Assembly (NCBI GenBank): GCA_014189435.1
Contig: CP050293.1
Location: 2,919,001-2,983,000, forward strand
Direction: 5' to 3'
Origin: Mesorhizobium loti
GTDB taxonomy: Bacteria; Pseudomonadota; Alphaproteobacteria; Rhizobiales; Rhizobiaceae
DNA: 64,000 nucleotides
Shown here: piece by piece, positions 45,513-52,714 of the stretch
Numbering within the stretch: the first letter of the stretch is position 1
Layout: the number at the start of each line of letters is the position of its first letter
The notes under the pieces: model-generated
Seen by the model: only the letters and a program-made list of their open reading frames with translations
Told to the model about the DNA's origin: nothing
The model's database searches: none
Made by a program: the position numbers and the translations under genes

Positions 45513-46001
45513 CTATCCGAGCGGCTTCTCGAAACTCAGCGTCGTCGGCTTTGAGGTTTCATGGGACTTCGCGGCAGCGCTGACGGGCAAAAACCCTTTC
45601 GATCGGTAGAAAGCAATGGCGGCGCCATTGGCCTCCTCGACCTCGATGCGCAGCGTTCGCGCTTCCGGGAAACTGGTTTCGACCTCGTCGAGCAGTGCTT
45701 GCCCGATCCCTCGCCTTTGGCAGTCCGGATGGACGTAGAGCTGGTTCAGCAGGATGATTTTCGCATCCGCGGTTGCGGCGGCGAAAGCCATGCCGCCGAT
45801 GCGCTTGCCATCATCGGCCACCAGGAATTCCGAGTTCGGCCGTGTCAGCCGTGAGCGGAGCGAGGCAATCGAGTGCCATTCATCGGTGATCTCGGTGACT
45901 TTTGCAGCGCCATAAATGGCGTCATAGGTCGCATGCCAGGTTTCCACCAGCAGCGTCCGCACAGCGGCAAGGTCGCGTTCGCCTGCGGTGCGGACGAACA
46001 C
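45513..46001 (-). CDS. GNAT family N-acetyltransferase
   Basis: A 162-residue acetyltransferase. The acetyl-CoA pyrophosphate loop is in LYVHPDCQRRGIGQALLDEV (Q/RxxGxG), and the C-terminal beta-bulge region reads LRIEVEEANGAAIAFYRSKGF. The GTG at 46001 lies four bases after the gatB stop, so the two genes are co-transcribed. The acceptor substrate is unknown. Confidence 0.88.
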   Translation of the reverse strand: MFVRTAGERDLAAVRTLLVETWHATYDAIYGAAKVTEITDEWHSIASLRSRLTRPNSEFLVADDGKRIGGMAFAAATADAKIILLNQLYVHPDCQRRGIGQALLDEVETSFPEARTLRIEVEEANGAAIAFYRSKGFLPVSAAAKSHETSKPTTLSFEKPLG

Positions 46002-46005
46002 GGCC

Positions 46006-47505
46006 CTACTCGATGCCCAGCTTGGCCTTGACGAGGTCGTTGACCGCTTGCGGGTTGGCCTTGCCGCCGGTCGCCTTCATCACCTGGCCAACGAACCAGC
46101 CGGCCATGCTCGGCTTGGCGCGCGCCTGTTCGACCTTGTCCGGGTTGGCTGCGATCACCTCGTCGACAGCCTTCTCGATGGCGCCGGTGTCGGTGACCTG
46201 CTTCATGCCACGGCTCTCGACCAGCTGGCGCGGATCGCCGCCCTCGTTCCAGACGATCTCGAACAGGTCCTTGGCGATCTTGCCGGAGATGGTGCCATCC
46301 TTGATCAGGTCGATGACCGCGCCGAGTTGATCGGGCGAAACCGGGGCGTTTTCAATGTCTTTTCCGGCCTTGTTCAGTTGCCCGAGCAGATCGTTGATGA
46401 CCCAATTGGCGGCGAGCTTGCCGTCGCGGCCGGCGGCCACCTTCTCGAAATAGTCGGCGATCGGCTTTTCCGACACCAGGATCGACGCGTCGTAGGTCGA
46501 CAGGCCGAGCGATGCGATCAGCCGCGCCTTCTTGTCATCGGGCAGTTCCGGCAATTCCTTGGCCAGCGCATCGACATAGGCCTGGTCGAATTCCAGCGGC
46601 AGAAGATCGGGATCGGGGAAATAGCGATAGTCGTGCGCCTCTTCCTTGGTGCGCATCGAGCGCGTCTCGCCCTTGACGGCGTCGAACAGCCGCGTTTCCT
46701 GGTCGATCTTGCCGCCATCCTCGAGGATGGCGATCTGCCGGCGCGCCTCGTAATCGATGGCCTGGCCGATGAAGCGGATCGAGTTGACGTTCTTGATCTC
46801 GCAGCGCGTGCCGAACTCGCCGCCCGGCTTGCGAACCGAGACGTTGACGTCGGCGCGCATCGAACCTTCGTCCATGTTGCCGTCGCAAGTGCCGAGATAT
46901 CGCACGATGGTGCGCAGCTTGGTGACGTAGGCCTTGGCTTCGTCGGCCGAGCGCATGTCCGGCTTGGAGACAATCTCCATCAGCGCCACGCCGGAGCGGT
47001 TGAGATCGACATAGGACATGGTCGGATGCTGGTCGTGCATCGACTTGCCGGCATCCTGCTCCAGATGCAGCCGCTCGATGCCGACCTCGATGTCCTCGAA
47101 TTCGCCCTGGCGGTCCGGGCCGACCGAGACGATCACCGTGCCCTCGCCGACGATCGGCTGCTTGAACTGCGATATCTGGTAGCCCTGCGGCAGGTCGGGA
47201 TAAAAATAGTTTTTCCGGTCGAAGACCGATTTGTGGTTGATCTGCGCCTTCAGCCCAAGGCCGGTGCGGATCGCCTGCTTGACACATTCCTCGTTGATGA
47301 CGGGCAGCATTCCCGGCATAGCCGCGTCGACCAGGCTGACATTGGCGTTGGGTGCGGCACCGAAGGCGGTCGAGGCGCCGGAAAACAGCTTTGCTTCCGA
47401 GGTGATCTGCGCATGGACCTCGAGGCCGATGATGATCTCCCAGTCGCCGGTGGCACCGGAAACAAGGCGCTTGGCGTCGAGCGTGCGGGTGTCGATGAGG
47501 GACAT
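46006..47505 (-). CDS. gatB: Aspartyl/glutamyl-tRNA amidotransferase subunit B
   Basis: A 499-residue subunit of the GatCAB complex, which converts mischarged Glu-tRNA(Gln) or Asp-tRNA(Asn) to the correct amide. It has [20 protein letters not shown] near the start, then [34 protein letters not shown] and [25 protein letters not shown] YqeY-like C-terminal tail ends the protein. gatA and gatC are not in the window. Upstream lies the divergent YjhX-family gene. Confidence 0.96.
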   Translation of the reverse strand: MSLIDTRTLDAKRLVSGATGDWEIIIGLEVHAQITSEAKLFSGASTAFGAAPNANVSLVDAAMPGMLPVINEECVKQAIRTGLGLKAQINHKSVFDRKNYFYPDLPQGYQISQFKQPIVGEGTVIVSVGPDRQGEFEDIEVGIERLHLEQDAGKSMHDQHPTMSYVDLNRSGVALMEIVSKPDMRSADEAKAYVTKLRTIVRYLGTCDGNMDEGSMRADVNVSVRKPGGEFGTRCEIKNVNSIRFIGQAIDYEARRQIAILEDGGKIDQETRLFDAVKGETRSMRTKEEAHDYRYFPDPDLLPLEFDQAYVDALAKELPELPDDKKARLIASLGLSTYDASILVSEKPIADYFEKVAAGRDGKLAANWVINDLLGQLNKAGKDIENAPVSPDQLGAVIDLIKDGTISGKIAKDLFEIVWNEGGDPRQLVESRGMKQVTDTGAIEKAVDEVIAANPDKVEQARAKPSMAGWFVGQVMKATGGKANPQAVNDLVKAKLGIE

Positions 47506-47637
47506 AGTGGCCTGCGTATTGGAACTACGGATTATGCGTTACGCATATTTTGGTGTGCAACTTCGCTAGTGCAAACCGGTCAACGAGACAAGCGCAAAGC
47601 CACGGACTGGCCTTTTCAGCTGTTTTCGCCTATAGGA

Positions 47638-47765
47638 CGCCCATTCCAATGGAGAGTGGATGTCCACTTACGCTCAGTCCCGGTAAGGCCCTGACCTCCT
47701 AGCGAGGCAGGGCAGAAGACCTGAAACCCCGTGCCGCGAAGCTTCGCGGCGGCGGCATTTTTTGT
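47638..47765 (+). ncRNA. Candidate structured leader or small RNA ending in a terminator, upstream of the YjhX-family gene
   Basis: Three hairpins follow in order. The first is AGTGG-ATGT-CCACT (47655-47668). The second is GCCCTG-A-CCTC-CTAGC-GAGG-CAGGGC (47688-47713), with an anti-Shine-Dalgarno CCTCC in its upper stem and loop. The third is a GC-rich terminator. CTATAG at 47630-47635 could be a -10 element, with a weak -35 (CTGGCC) 17 bases before it. The layout resembles alphaproteobacterial trans-acting small RNAs, but the terminator lies only 20 bases before a start codon, so it could also be a transcription attenuator. No Rfam family was assigned. Confidence 0.5.
47732..47763 (+). terminator. 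Intrinsic terminator just upstream of the YjhX-family gene
   Basis: GCCGCGA-AGCT-TCGCGGC (47733-47750) is a perfect palindrome, and TGCCGC...GCGGCA forms an alternative outer stem that ends directly at a run of seven T residues. It ends about 20 bases before the ATG at 47784. Confidence 0.8.
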
Positions 47766-47783
47766 TTTCCCGGAAACTCTCCC

Positions 47784-48041
47784 ATGGATATTTCGCGCAC
47801 TGAACAGCGCATCCTGCACCTGCTCGCGCAGGGCGGACGCATTGAAATCGAAAAGAACGAAAAGAAGCGGATCGCCTCCGTCAAATGCCTGACCCGCGAC
47901 GGCTGGCACTATCCGGATGTCGATCTCGACATGTTTCGAAAGCTGAAGCGGAAGAAGGCTGTTTCTTCGTCGGGCGGCGGACCCTACCGCATCACCCGGC
48001 GCGGGCTCGAACTCGTCCGTTCCGAACTCGACAACAGGTAG
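47784..48041 (+). CDS. YjhX family toxin-like protein (UPF0386)
   Basis: An 85-residue protein that matches UPF0386/YjhX from end to end: MDISRTEQRILHLLAQGGRI, a VKCLTRDGWHYPDVDLDMFRKLKRKK centre and SGGGPYRITRRGLELVRSELDNR at the end. It looks like a small winged-helix domain. Escherichia coli YjhX is described as a topoisomerase I inhibitor toxin paired with the acetyltransferase YjhQ. No YjhQ gene is adjacent here, and many relatives are solitary, so toxicity should not be assumed. The ribosome-binding site is weak and a terminator lies upstream. Confidence 0.9.
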   Translation: MDISRTEQRILHLLAQGGRIEIEKNEKKRIASVKCLTRDGWHYPDVDLDMFRKLKRKKAVSSSGGGPYRITRRGLELVRSELDNR

Positions 48042-48089
48042 AATACGGCTCCGCCGGTCGGTCCTCCGGCCGGCGGTTCCCTTCACCGC

Positions 48090-48521
48090 TCAGGCGGTGG
48101 CGATGTAGGCCCTGATCTCGTCGGCCTCGCGTTCGACATCCTCGATGCGGCGCTTGACCACGTCGCCGATGGATACGATGCCATCGAGCATACCGTCCTT
48201 TTCCACCGGCAGATGGCGGAAACGGCCTCGGGTCATGATTTCCATCACCTCGTTGACGGTGTGGTTTTCGTTGCAGATCTTCACCTTCGGCGTCATCGCC
48301 GAGCGCACGGCAATATCGAGCGCGGCTCCACCTTCGCGCGCGACTACCCGCACGATGTCGCGCTCCGAAAGGATGCCGACGATTTTGCGATCGCCATTGG
48401 TGATGACCAGCGCGCCGATCTTGTGCTCTGCCAGGATGCGGATGGCTTCGCTCAGCTTTTCGTTCGGCCCGAGCGTGAACACGTCATGGCCTTTTTTCTC
48501 GAGAATTGCCTTAACCGTCAT
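48090..48521 (-). CDS. CBS domain-containing protein
   Basis: A 143-residue protein made of two CBS motifs: TLGPNEKLSEAIRILAEHKIGALVI...GILSERDIVR, and VKICNENHTVNEVMEIMTRGRFRHLPV...GIVSIGDVVKRRI. Such tandem CBS proteins bind adenosyl nucleotides and sense energy state, or regulate partner enzymes. The C-terminal helix READEIRAYI is typical of the rhizobial type. Convergent with the YjhX-family gene. Confidence 0.92.
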   Translation of the reverse strand: MTVKAILEKKGHDVFTLGPNEKLSEAIRILAEHKIGALVITNGDRKIVGILSERDIVRVVAREGGAALDIAVRSAMTPKVKICNENHTVNEVMEIMTRGRFRHLPVEKDGMLDGIVSIGDVVKRRIEDVEREADEIRAYIATA

Positions 48522-48608
48522 GGCGTCCTCCTCTGCTTTGCCTGCCGGTTCCTGCCCTGACCGGCCTTCACATAAGAGTGAACATCGTGCGCCGTGATCG
48601 GTTGCATT

Positions 48609-49367
48609 TCAAGTGCGGTGGTCGGTCGTCTCCCACTCGGGCGCCTGCCATCGCCTGTCGAACCAGCGCAGGCCGAAGAAGCCCGCGACGAAGCCGCCAA
48701 TATGGGCCTCCCAGGCGATCTGGCCGTCTACCCCCGGGGCAAAGCCGAGAAGGCCGGTGGCCAGGTTGATGATCATCCACATGGCGAGGAAGATGACGAC
48801 ACCGCGCAAGCGCAATACGAATGCGATCGGCAGCACAGGACCGGCGAAGGCAGCCTTGCCGACCGAACGGTCGGTGCGAAAACCAAAACGCGCCGCAGCC
48901 CCCATCATGCCCGAAATCGCGCCGGAAGCGCCGACCAGCGGCGCTTCTCCGTAAGGATGCATCGCCCAGAAAAGCGCGACCGAAGCCAACCCCGTTACGG
49001 CAAAGAACAGAGCGAACCAGAGCGTGCCCAGGCGATTTGCCAACGGCGAACCGAAAGCGGCGAGCCACACCATGTTGATGGCAATGTGGGCAAGGCCACC
49101 ATGCATGAAGGCATAGGTGAAGGGCCGGGAAAAAAGGAACCAGTCGAAGCCGTATTGGCCGGTGTAGAGAACAGGGATGAAGGCCCCGTCATACAGCAGC
49201 GTCATCTGCTGGGTCTCGCTCAACACATACTGCTGCAGCAGATAGACGGCCACGCAGATGCCGATCACCGCCAGCACGACCGGCGGCAGATTGAACACCG
49301 GCTCGCGCCGCTGTGGCGGCGCGTCCTCGACCGGGTCGAGTTCCGAGGGAGTTACCGGTTCACTCAT
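48609..49367 (-). CDS. Rhomboid family intramembrane serine protease
   Basis: A 252-residue membrane protease with about six helices. The nucleophile is Ser148 in GASGAISGMMG and the catalytic His222 is in AHIGGFVAGF. The MHGGLAHIAINMVWL helix is conserved. An acidic N-terminal tail of about 25 residues precedes the first helix. The start is not certain: ATG 49367 is preferred, ATG 49379 would add four residues. It cleaves substrates within the membrane; the substrate is unknown. Confidence 0.92.
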   Translation of the reverse strand: MSEPVTPSELDPVEDAPPQRREPVFNLPPVVLAVIGICVAVYLLQQYVLSETQQMTLLYDGAFIPVLYTGQYGFDWFLFSRPFTYAFMHGGLAHIAINMVWLAAFGSPLANRLGTLWFALFFAVTGLASVALFWAMHPYGEAPLVGASGAISGMMGAAARFGFRTDRSVGKAAFAGPVLPIAFVLRLRGVVIFLAMWMIINLATGLLGFAPGVDGQIAWEAHIGGFVAGFFGLRWFDRRWQAPEWETTDHRT

Positions 49368-49755
49368 TTGAAATTGCACTCACTGCGGGATTAGGGGTTC
49401 GAGCATCTAGATCACCGCGGACCGAACAGCAAACCGCGAATCGCTGGGCGCGAATCAAAAAGAAGCCGTTCAAGGTTTCCCTTGAACGGCTGGTCGAGCC
49501 CCCTGCTCCCCTAAAACTCTTGACTGAAGTGCTGCCGATCGTCGCGAAACGACCGCTTCTGGAGTGGTTTTTATGTGCCACGAGGCTGGCTTCGATGCAA
49601 TGTAAACCACTTGTTAACCTTAACGGCCCCGACCCGTGAACAAGTGTTAACGACGCTGGCACGCTTCCTGCTCTGCAACGCATGTAGGTCATCGGAGGGC
49701 GCCCTTCTGTTCACCGATGGGACATCAGACGACAGATCGCGCGGAGCAGCATAGC
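49368..49755. other. Non-coding region between the rhomboid and PAS genes
   Basis: About 390 bases without a protein frame. It contains a strong terminator that points to the minus strand (49455-49491) and an inverted repeat CACTTGTT...AACAAGTG (49608-49615 and 49639-49646). Promoters for the two divergent genes must also lie here. The terminator cannot serve any known gene, so a minus-strand small RNA is suspected. Confidence 0.6.
49455..49491 (-). terminator. Intrinsic terminator on the minus strand with no upstream gene
   Basis: AGCCGTTCAAGG and CCTTGAACGGCT form a perfect 12-pair stem with a four-base loop (49464-49491). On the minus strand it is followed by TCTTTTTGATT. No minus-strand gene ends here, so the transcript must be non-coding or very short. 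Confidence 0.85.
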
Positions 49756-50388
49756 ATGAACCAGAACGGATCGATCACGCTGTTCCAATATTGGAACCGC
49801 CTGCGTGACGGACGCCCTGCCCCGAAGCGTTCGGAGGTCGAGCCGGCCGACATCAAGTCGCTGCTGGCCGACACCTTTATCCTGGAACGGGACACGCGCG
49901 GGCAAGCCGTATTCCGGCTCGCCGGCACAAGGCTTTGCGCCTGCTATGGCCGCGAGCTCAAGGGTTTTTCCTTTCCGTCGCTGTGGCGCGAGAAGGATCA
50001 GCGGCTCGTTTCGCGGCTGATCCATGGCGTCTTCGACCAGAAGTCGGTCGTGCTCATCAGCTATGAGGGCTTCAGCCGAAACGGACGCTCCAACAAATTC
50101 GAGCTGCTTGCCTTGCCGCTTGACGGCGGCGTCGAAAATCCGCGCTGCCTGGGCGTCATCAGCGCCGTGGAGAAGCCCTTCTGGCTTGGCGCCGATCCGA
50201 TCACCGACGCATTGATCGATTCGATCCGCGTCATCGATCCGGAGAAGGAGCTGCTGAACAACCGCCCGGCGATCGATGTTCCCTCGCTCGTTCCCGATGA
50301 ACTCGGGGCACCCGAGACGATCTCGGCGCTCGGCCGGGCCCGCCGCATCCGCCATCTCGTCGTCTTCGATGGCGGGCGCGAGGAATAG
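49756..50388 (+). CDS. PAS domain-containing protein (PAS_5-like)
   Basis: A 210-residue cytoplasmic protein. The first two thirds resemble the PAS_5 family: LFQYWNRLRDGRPAPKRSEVEPADIK, then FRLAGTRLCACYGRELKGFSF and LISYEGFSRNGRSNKFELLALPL. The rest is a short tail rich in Arg. No output domain is present, so it probably signals by binding a partner. The ATG at 49756 matches the family start. A PilZ gene follows 140 bases downstream on the same strand. Confidence 0.85.
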   Translation: MNQNGSITLFQYWNRLRDGRPAPKRSEVEPADIKSLLADTFILERDTRGQAVFRLAGTRLCACYGRELKGFSFPSLWREKDQRLVSRLIHGVFDQKSVVLISYEGFSRNGRSNKFELLALPLDGGVENPRCLGVISAVEKPFWLGADPITDALIDSIRVIDPEKELLNNRPAIDVPSLVPDELGAPETISALGRARRIRHLVVFDGGREE

Positions 50389-50527
50389 TCCGCAATTCCG
50401 CGGCTTGGTGCACAAAACAAACGCGCTGAAGCGCCCGCTTTTCCCCTTTGTTAACCCGCTTTGTTGTACTTCTGCGATGAAGTTCCTCGCATCGATGCGT
50501 GGGATGCCAAACGGGGTGTAGGCAGTC

Positions 50528-51145
50528 ATGAGGTCAGCGGCGGTCGACTACGCACCGTCCCAAGCTGAAAGGCGTAACTTTCAGCGCGTCCGGGTCAAGA
50601 TTTACGGGCGCTTCATGCTGGAAGACCGCACAGAGCACCCCTGCCAGGTCGTCGACATGTCGCCGGGCAATGTCGCGTTTCGCACCGACCGCATCGGCAT
50701 GCCAGGCGAAAAGATTATCGCCTACATCGATCATATCGGCCGCATCGAAGGTGTCGTCACGCGCACCTTGCAGGACGGTTTCGCGATGACCGTCATCGCG
50801 TCGGATCGCAAGAAGGACAAGCTTGCCGCGCAATTGACCTGGCTTGCGAACAAGCACGAACTCGACCTGCCGGAGGACCGCCGCCATGAGCGCGTCGCGC
50901 CACGCAATCCGACCAGCGTGCTGCAGCTCGCCGATGGGCGTCAGTATCAGTGCCGCATCATCGACCTGTCGCTTTCCGGCGCGGCCGTCGAGATCGACGT
51001 CAAGCCGGCGATCGGCGTCCAGGTCATGCTCGGCACCATGCGCGGGCAGGTCGTGCGCCATTTCGAGGACGGCGTCGCCATCGAATTCGCCGTCATCCAG
51101 CGCCCCGAGACACTCGATTCCGAATTCAACACGCCACGCGCCTGA
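50528..51145 (+). CDS. PilZ domain protein with two PilZ modules
   Basis: A 205-residue protein. Two PilZ-like modules are seen. The first has ERRNFQRVRVKIYG and VVDMSPGNVAFRT at about 14-53. The second has RRHERVAPRNPTSV and IIDLSLSGAAVEI at about 117-155. The RxxxR and D/NxSxxG elements bind cyclic di-GMP in this family; the second module is complete and the first deviates slightly. It is likely a cyclic di-GMP receptor that acts on motility or exopolysaccharide. A clear terminator follows. Confidence 0.9.
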   Translation: MRSAAVDYAPSQAERRNFQRVRVKIYGRFMLEDRTEHPCQVVDMSPGNVAFRTDRIGMPGEKIIAYIDHIGRIEGVVTRTLQDGFAMTVIASDRKKDKLAAQLTWLANKHELDLPEDRRHERVAPRNPTSVLQLADGRQYQCRIIDLSLSGAAVEIDVKPAIGVQVMLGTMRGQVVRHFEDGVAIEFAVIQRPETLDSEFNTPRA

Positions 51146-51167
51146 CAAGGCCCGGCAGCAACTTCAG

Positions 51168-51196
51168 AAAACCGGCCTTTGCGGCCGGTTTTTTGT
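51168..51196 (+). terminator. Rho-independent terminator of the PilZ gene
   Basis: AAAACCGGCC and GGCCGGTTTT form a ten-pair stem with a five-base loop, followed by TTGTTTTT. It lies 23 bases after the stop codon. Confidence 0.9.
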
Positions 51197-51414
51197 TTTT
51201 ATGCCCACGACCGTCGCGCCTCGGCTGCCCCGGCGAAGCCTGCGTGACATCAATGCATGAAAGTCGAGACTTCAAAATCCCAAACGATTTAATACTCAAA
51301 TGATTCAAATTTTATGTTTATTCTACTGGCGTTTTACTCAAAATCTACTTCGCGCTTTTGCGTCAAATAAATCCACATGTGGCAATGTCTCCTTCGAACG
51401 GGGAGACTACAACA

Positions 51415-52023
51415 ATGAAGAAAACGAGGGGCAAGCTGTTGCTGGCGGCAATGGCGATGCAGCTTTCCGCTTGGGGATCAGCATATGCCGCGGGACCGGC
51501 CTATATGCACACCGGCGGACGCACCACGCAGCCTGTTGGCCATTATGAATTCTGCCAGCGCATTCCCGGCGAATGCAGCGAACGGACCCCGAAGGGCGCG
51601 CCGGTCGAACTGACCCGTAAACTGTGGGCGACGATCGTCAACATCAACAATTCGGTCAATACCCGCATCAAGCCGCGCACCGACATGGAAAACTACGGTG
51701 TCGAGGAATACTGGGCCTATCCCGACAATGGCTATGGCGATTGCGAGGATTACGCGCTGGAGAAGCGCCGCGAATTGATGGATGCGGGCGTGCCCGCCGG
51801 CAACCTGCTGATGACGGTCGCACGCCAGCCGAATGGCGACGGCCACGCGGTGCTGACCGTGCGCACCAGCCTGGGCGAATTCATCCTCGACAATCTGGAG
51901 ACCAAGGTCATGTCCTGGACGGACACCGACTACACCTATCTCAAGCGCCAGTCGGACCAGAATTCCGGCGTTTGGGTGACGATCAACGACGGCCGCTCCG
52001 ACGCGGTCGCCAGCGTCCGCTAA
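51415..52023 (+). CDS. Exported transglutaminase-like cysteine peptidase (BTLCP family)
   Basis: A 202-residue exported protein with signal peptide ending SAYA-AG. The catalytic triad of bacterial transglutaminase-like cysteine proteinases is complete: Cys110 in GYGDCEDYALEKR, His144 in DGHAVLTV and Asp159 in FILDN. Homologues in other proteobacteria (LapG) cleave surface adhesins under cyclic di-GMP control. The typical partner LapD is not in the window, but a PilZ gene is directly upstream and a large autotransporter downstream. The 5' region (51245-51414) is AT-rich and probably holds its promoter. Confidence 0.9.
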   Translation: MKKTRGKLLLAAMAMQLSAWGSAYAAGPAYMHTGGRTTQPVGHYEFCQRIPGECSERTPKGAPVELTRKLWATIVNINNSVNTRIKPRTDMENYGVEEYWAYPDNGYGDCEDYALEKRRELMDAGVPAGNLLMTVARQPNGDGHAVLTVRTSLGEFILDNLETKVMSWTDTDYTYLKRQSDQNSGVWVTINDGRSDAVASVR

Positions 52024-52115
52024 AACAGAGATCAAGCGCGTCGCATGAGTGCGAGGCGCTTCAGGAGAAACCCGGTCGAGTCCCCACCCTCCCCGTCCCC
52101 AACGACCGGGTCAAA

Positions 52116-52160
52116 GGAGCCGGCCCCGTCCCCGGGCCGGCTCCGCCATTTCTGGCGGAG
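52116..52160. other. Two overlapping hairpins downstream of the cysteine peptidase gene
   Basis: GGAGCCGGCCC (52116-52126) pairs with GGGCCGGCTCC (52134-52144). CTCCGCCA (52141-52148) pairs with TGGCGGAG (52153-52160). The CTCC at 52141-52144 is shared, so the two helices exclude each other in part. No U-run follows. They may end the peptidase transcript or protect its 3' end. Confidence 0.5.
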
Positions 52161-52207
52161 GCTCGAAAACCGATCAGGTTCCGAGATATCCACATTGCAA
52201 AGGCCAG

Positions 52208-52402
52208 CTATTGCGGCGCCGCGGGCTTGTCCACGAGCTTCTCAACCAGTCGCCTGAGCTCCGAAGGTGTCGTGTGACCGCCGACGATCTCATGGTAACT
52301 GATGCCAGCACGTCGCAGGGCTTCCTTTTTCACCGCATCACGTGCTGCTGCTGCGCCCTGGTGATGCGCATGGCCTTGGTATTCATGTCCGCGGTGATAC
52401 CA
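52208..52402 (-). pseudogene. Remnant of a DUF2726-like protein (C-terminal fragment)
   Basis: A minus-strand frame of about 64 codons has no start codon and ends at a TAG (52208). It reads ...GAAAARDAVKKEALRRAGIS, then YHEIVGGHTTPSELRRLVEKL. This resembles the end of DUF2726-type proteins (a conserved RD..K..AL..AGI pattern followed by TP.ELR..V). An in-frame stop at 52403 cuts it off, and the sequence beyond shows no continuation of the domain. It is probably a decayed gene left at the edge of the autotransporter segment. The family call is from memory of the pattern and is tentative. Confidence 0.45.
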
Positions 52403-52714
52403 TCAAGCCGCATTGGCCCTGCGAGGCGCCGCTAACTGGTTCGACCCGGTCGCGAATGACCCGCAACGGACCTCACCCCTTAGGCCAACTGGTGACGTTC
52501 ATATCCTGTCCGCGTTCCTCCTGTGATATTAATGACGCAGTCGGCCAAATATGGCGCGCGCTTTGTCGGATGACCGATATTGGTCGGACTCCGCGATGTT
52601 CCTCCGCTAAACCTGATACTGCAGAGCCCCGCTCAACGGGTCCATGCGCGACCGGCGCCACAAAGGCGCAACGAAATTTCAAGTGTCGCTATCTGGGCTG
52701 CGGGGGGATTTGGC

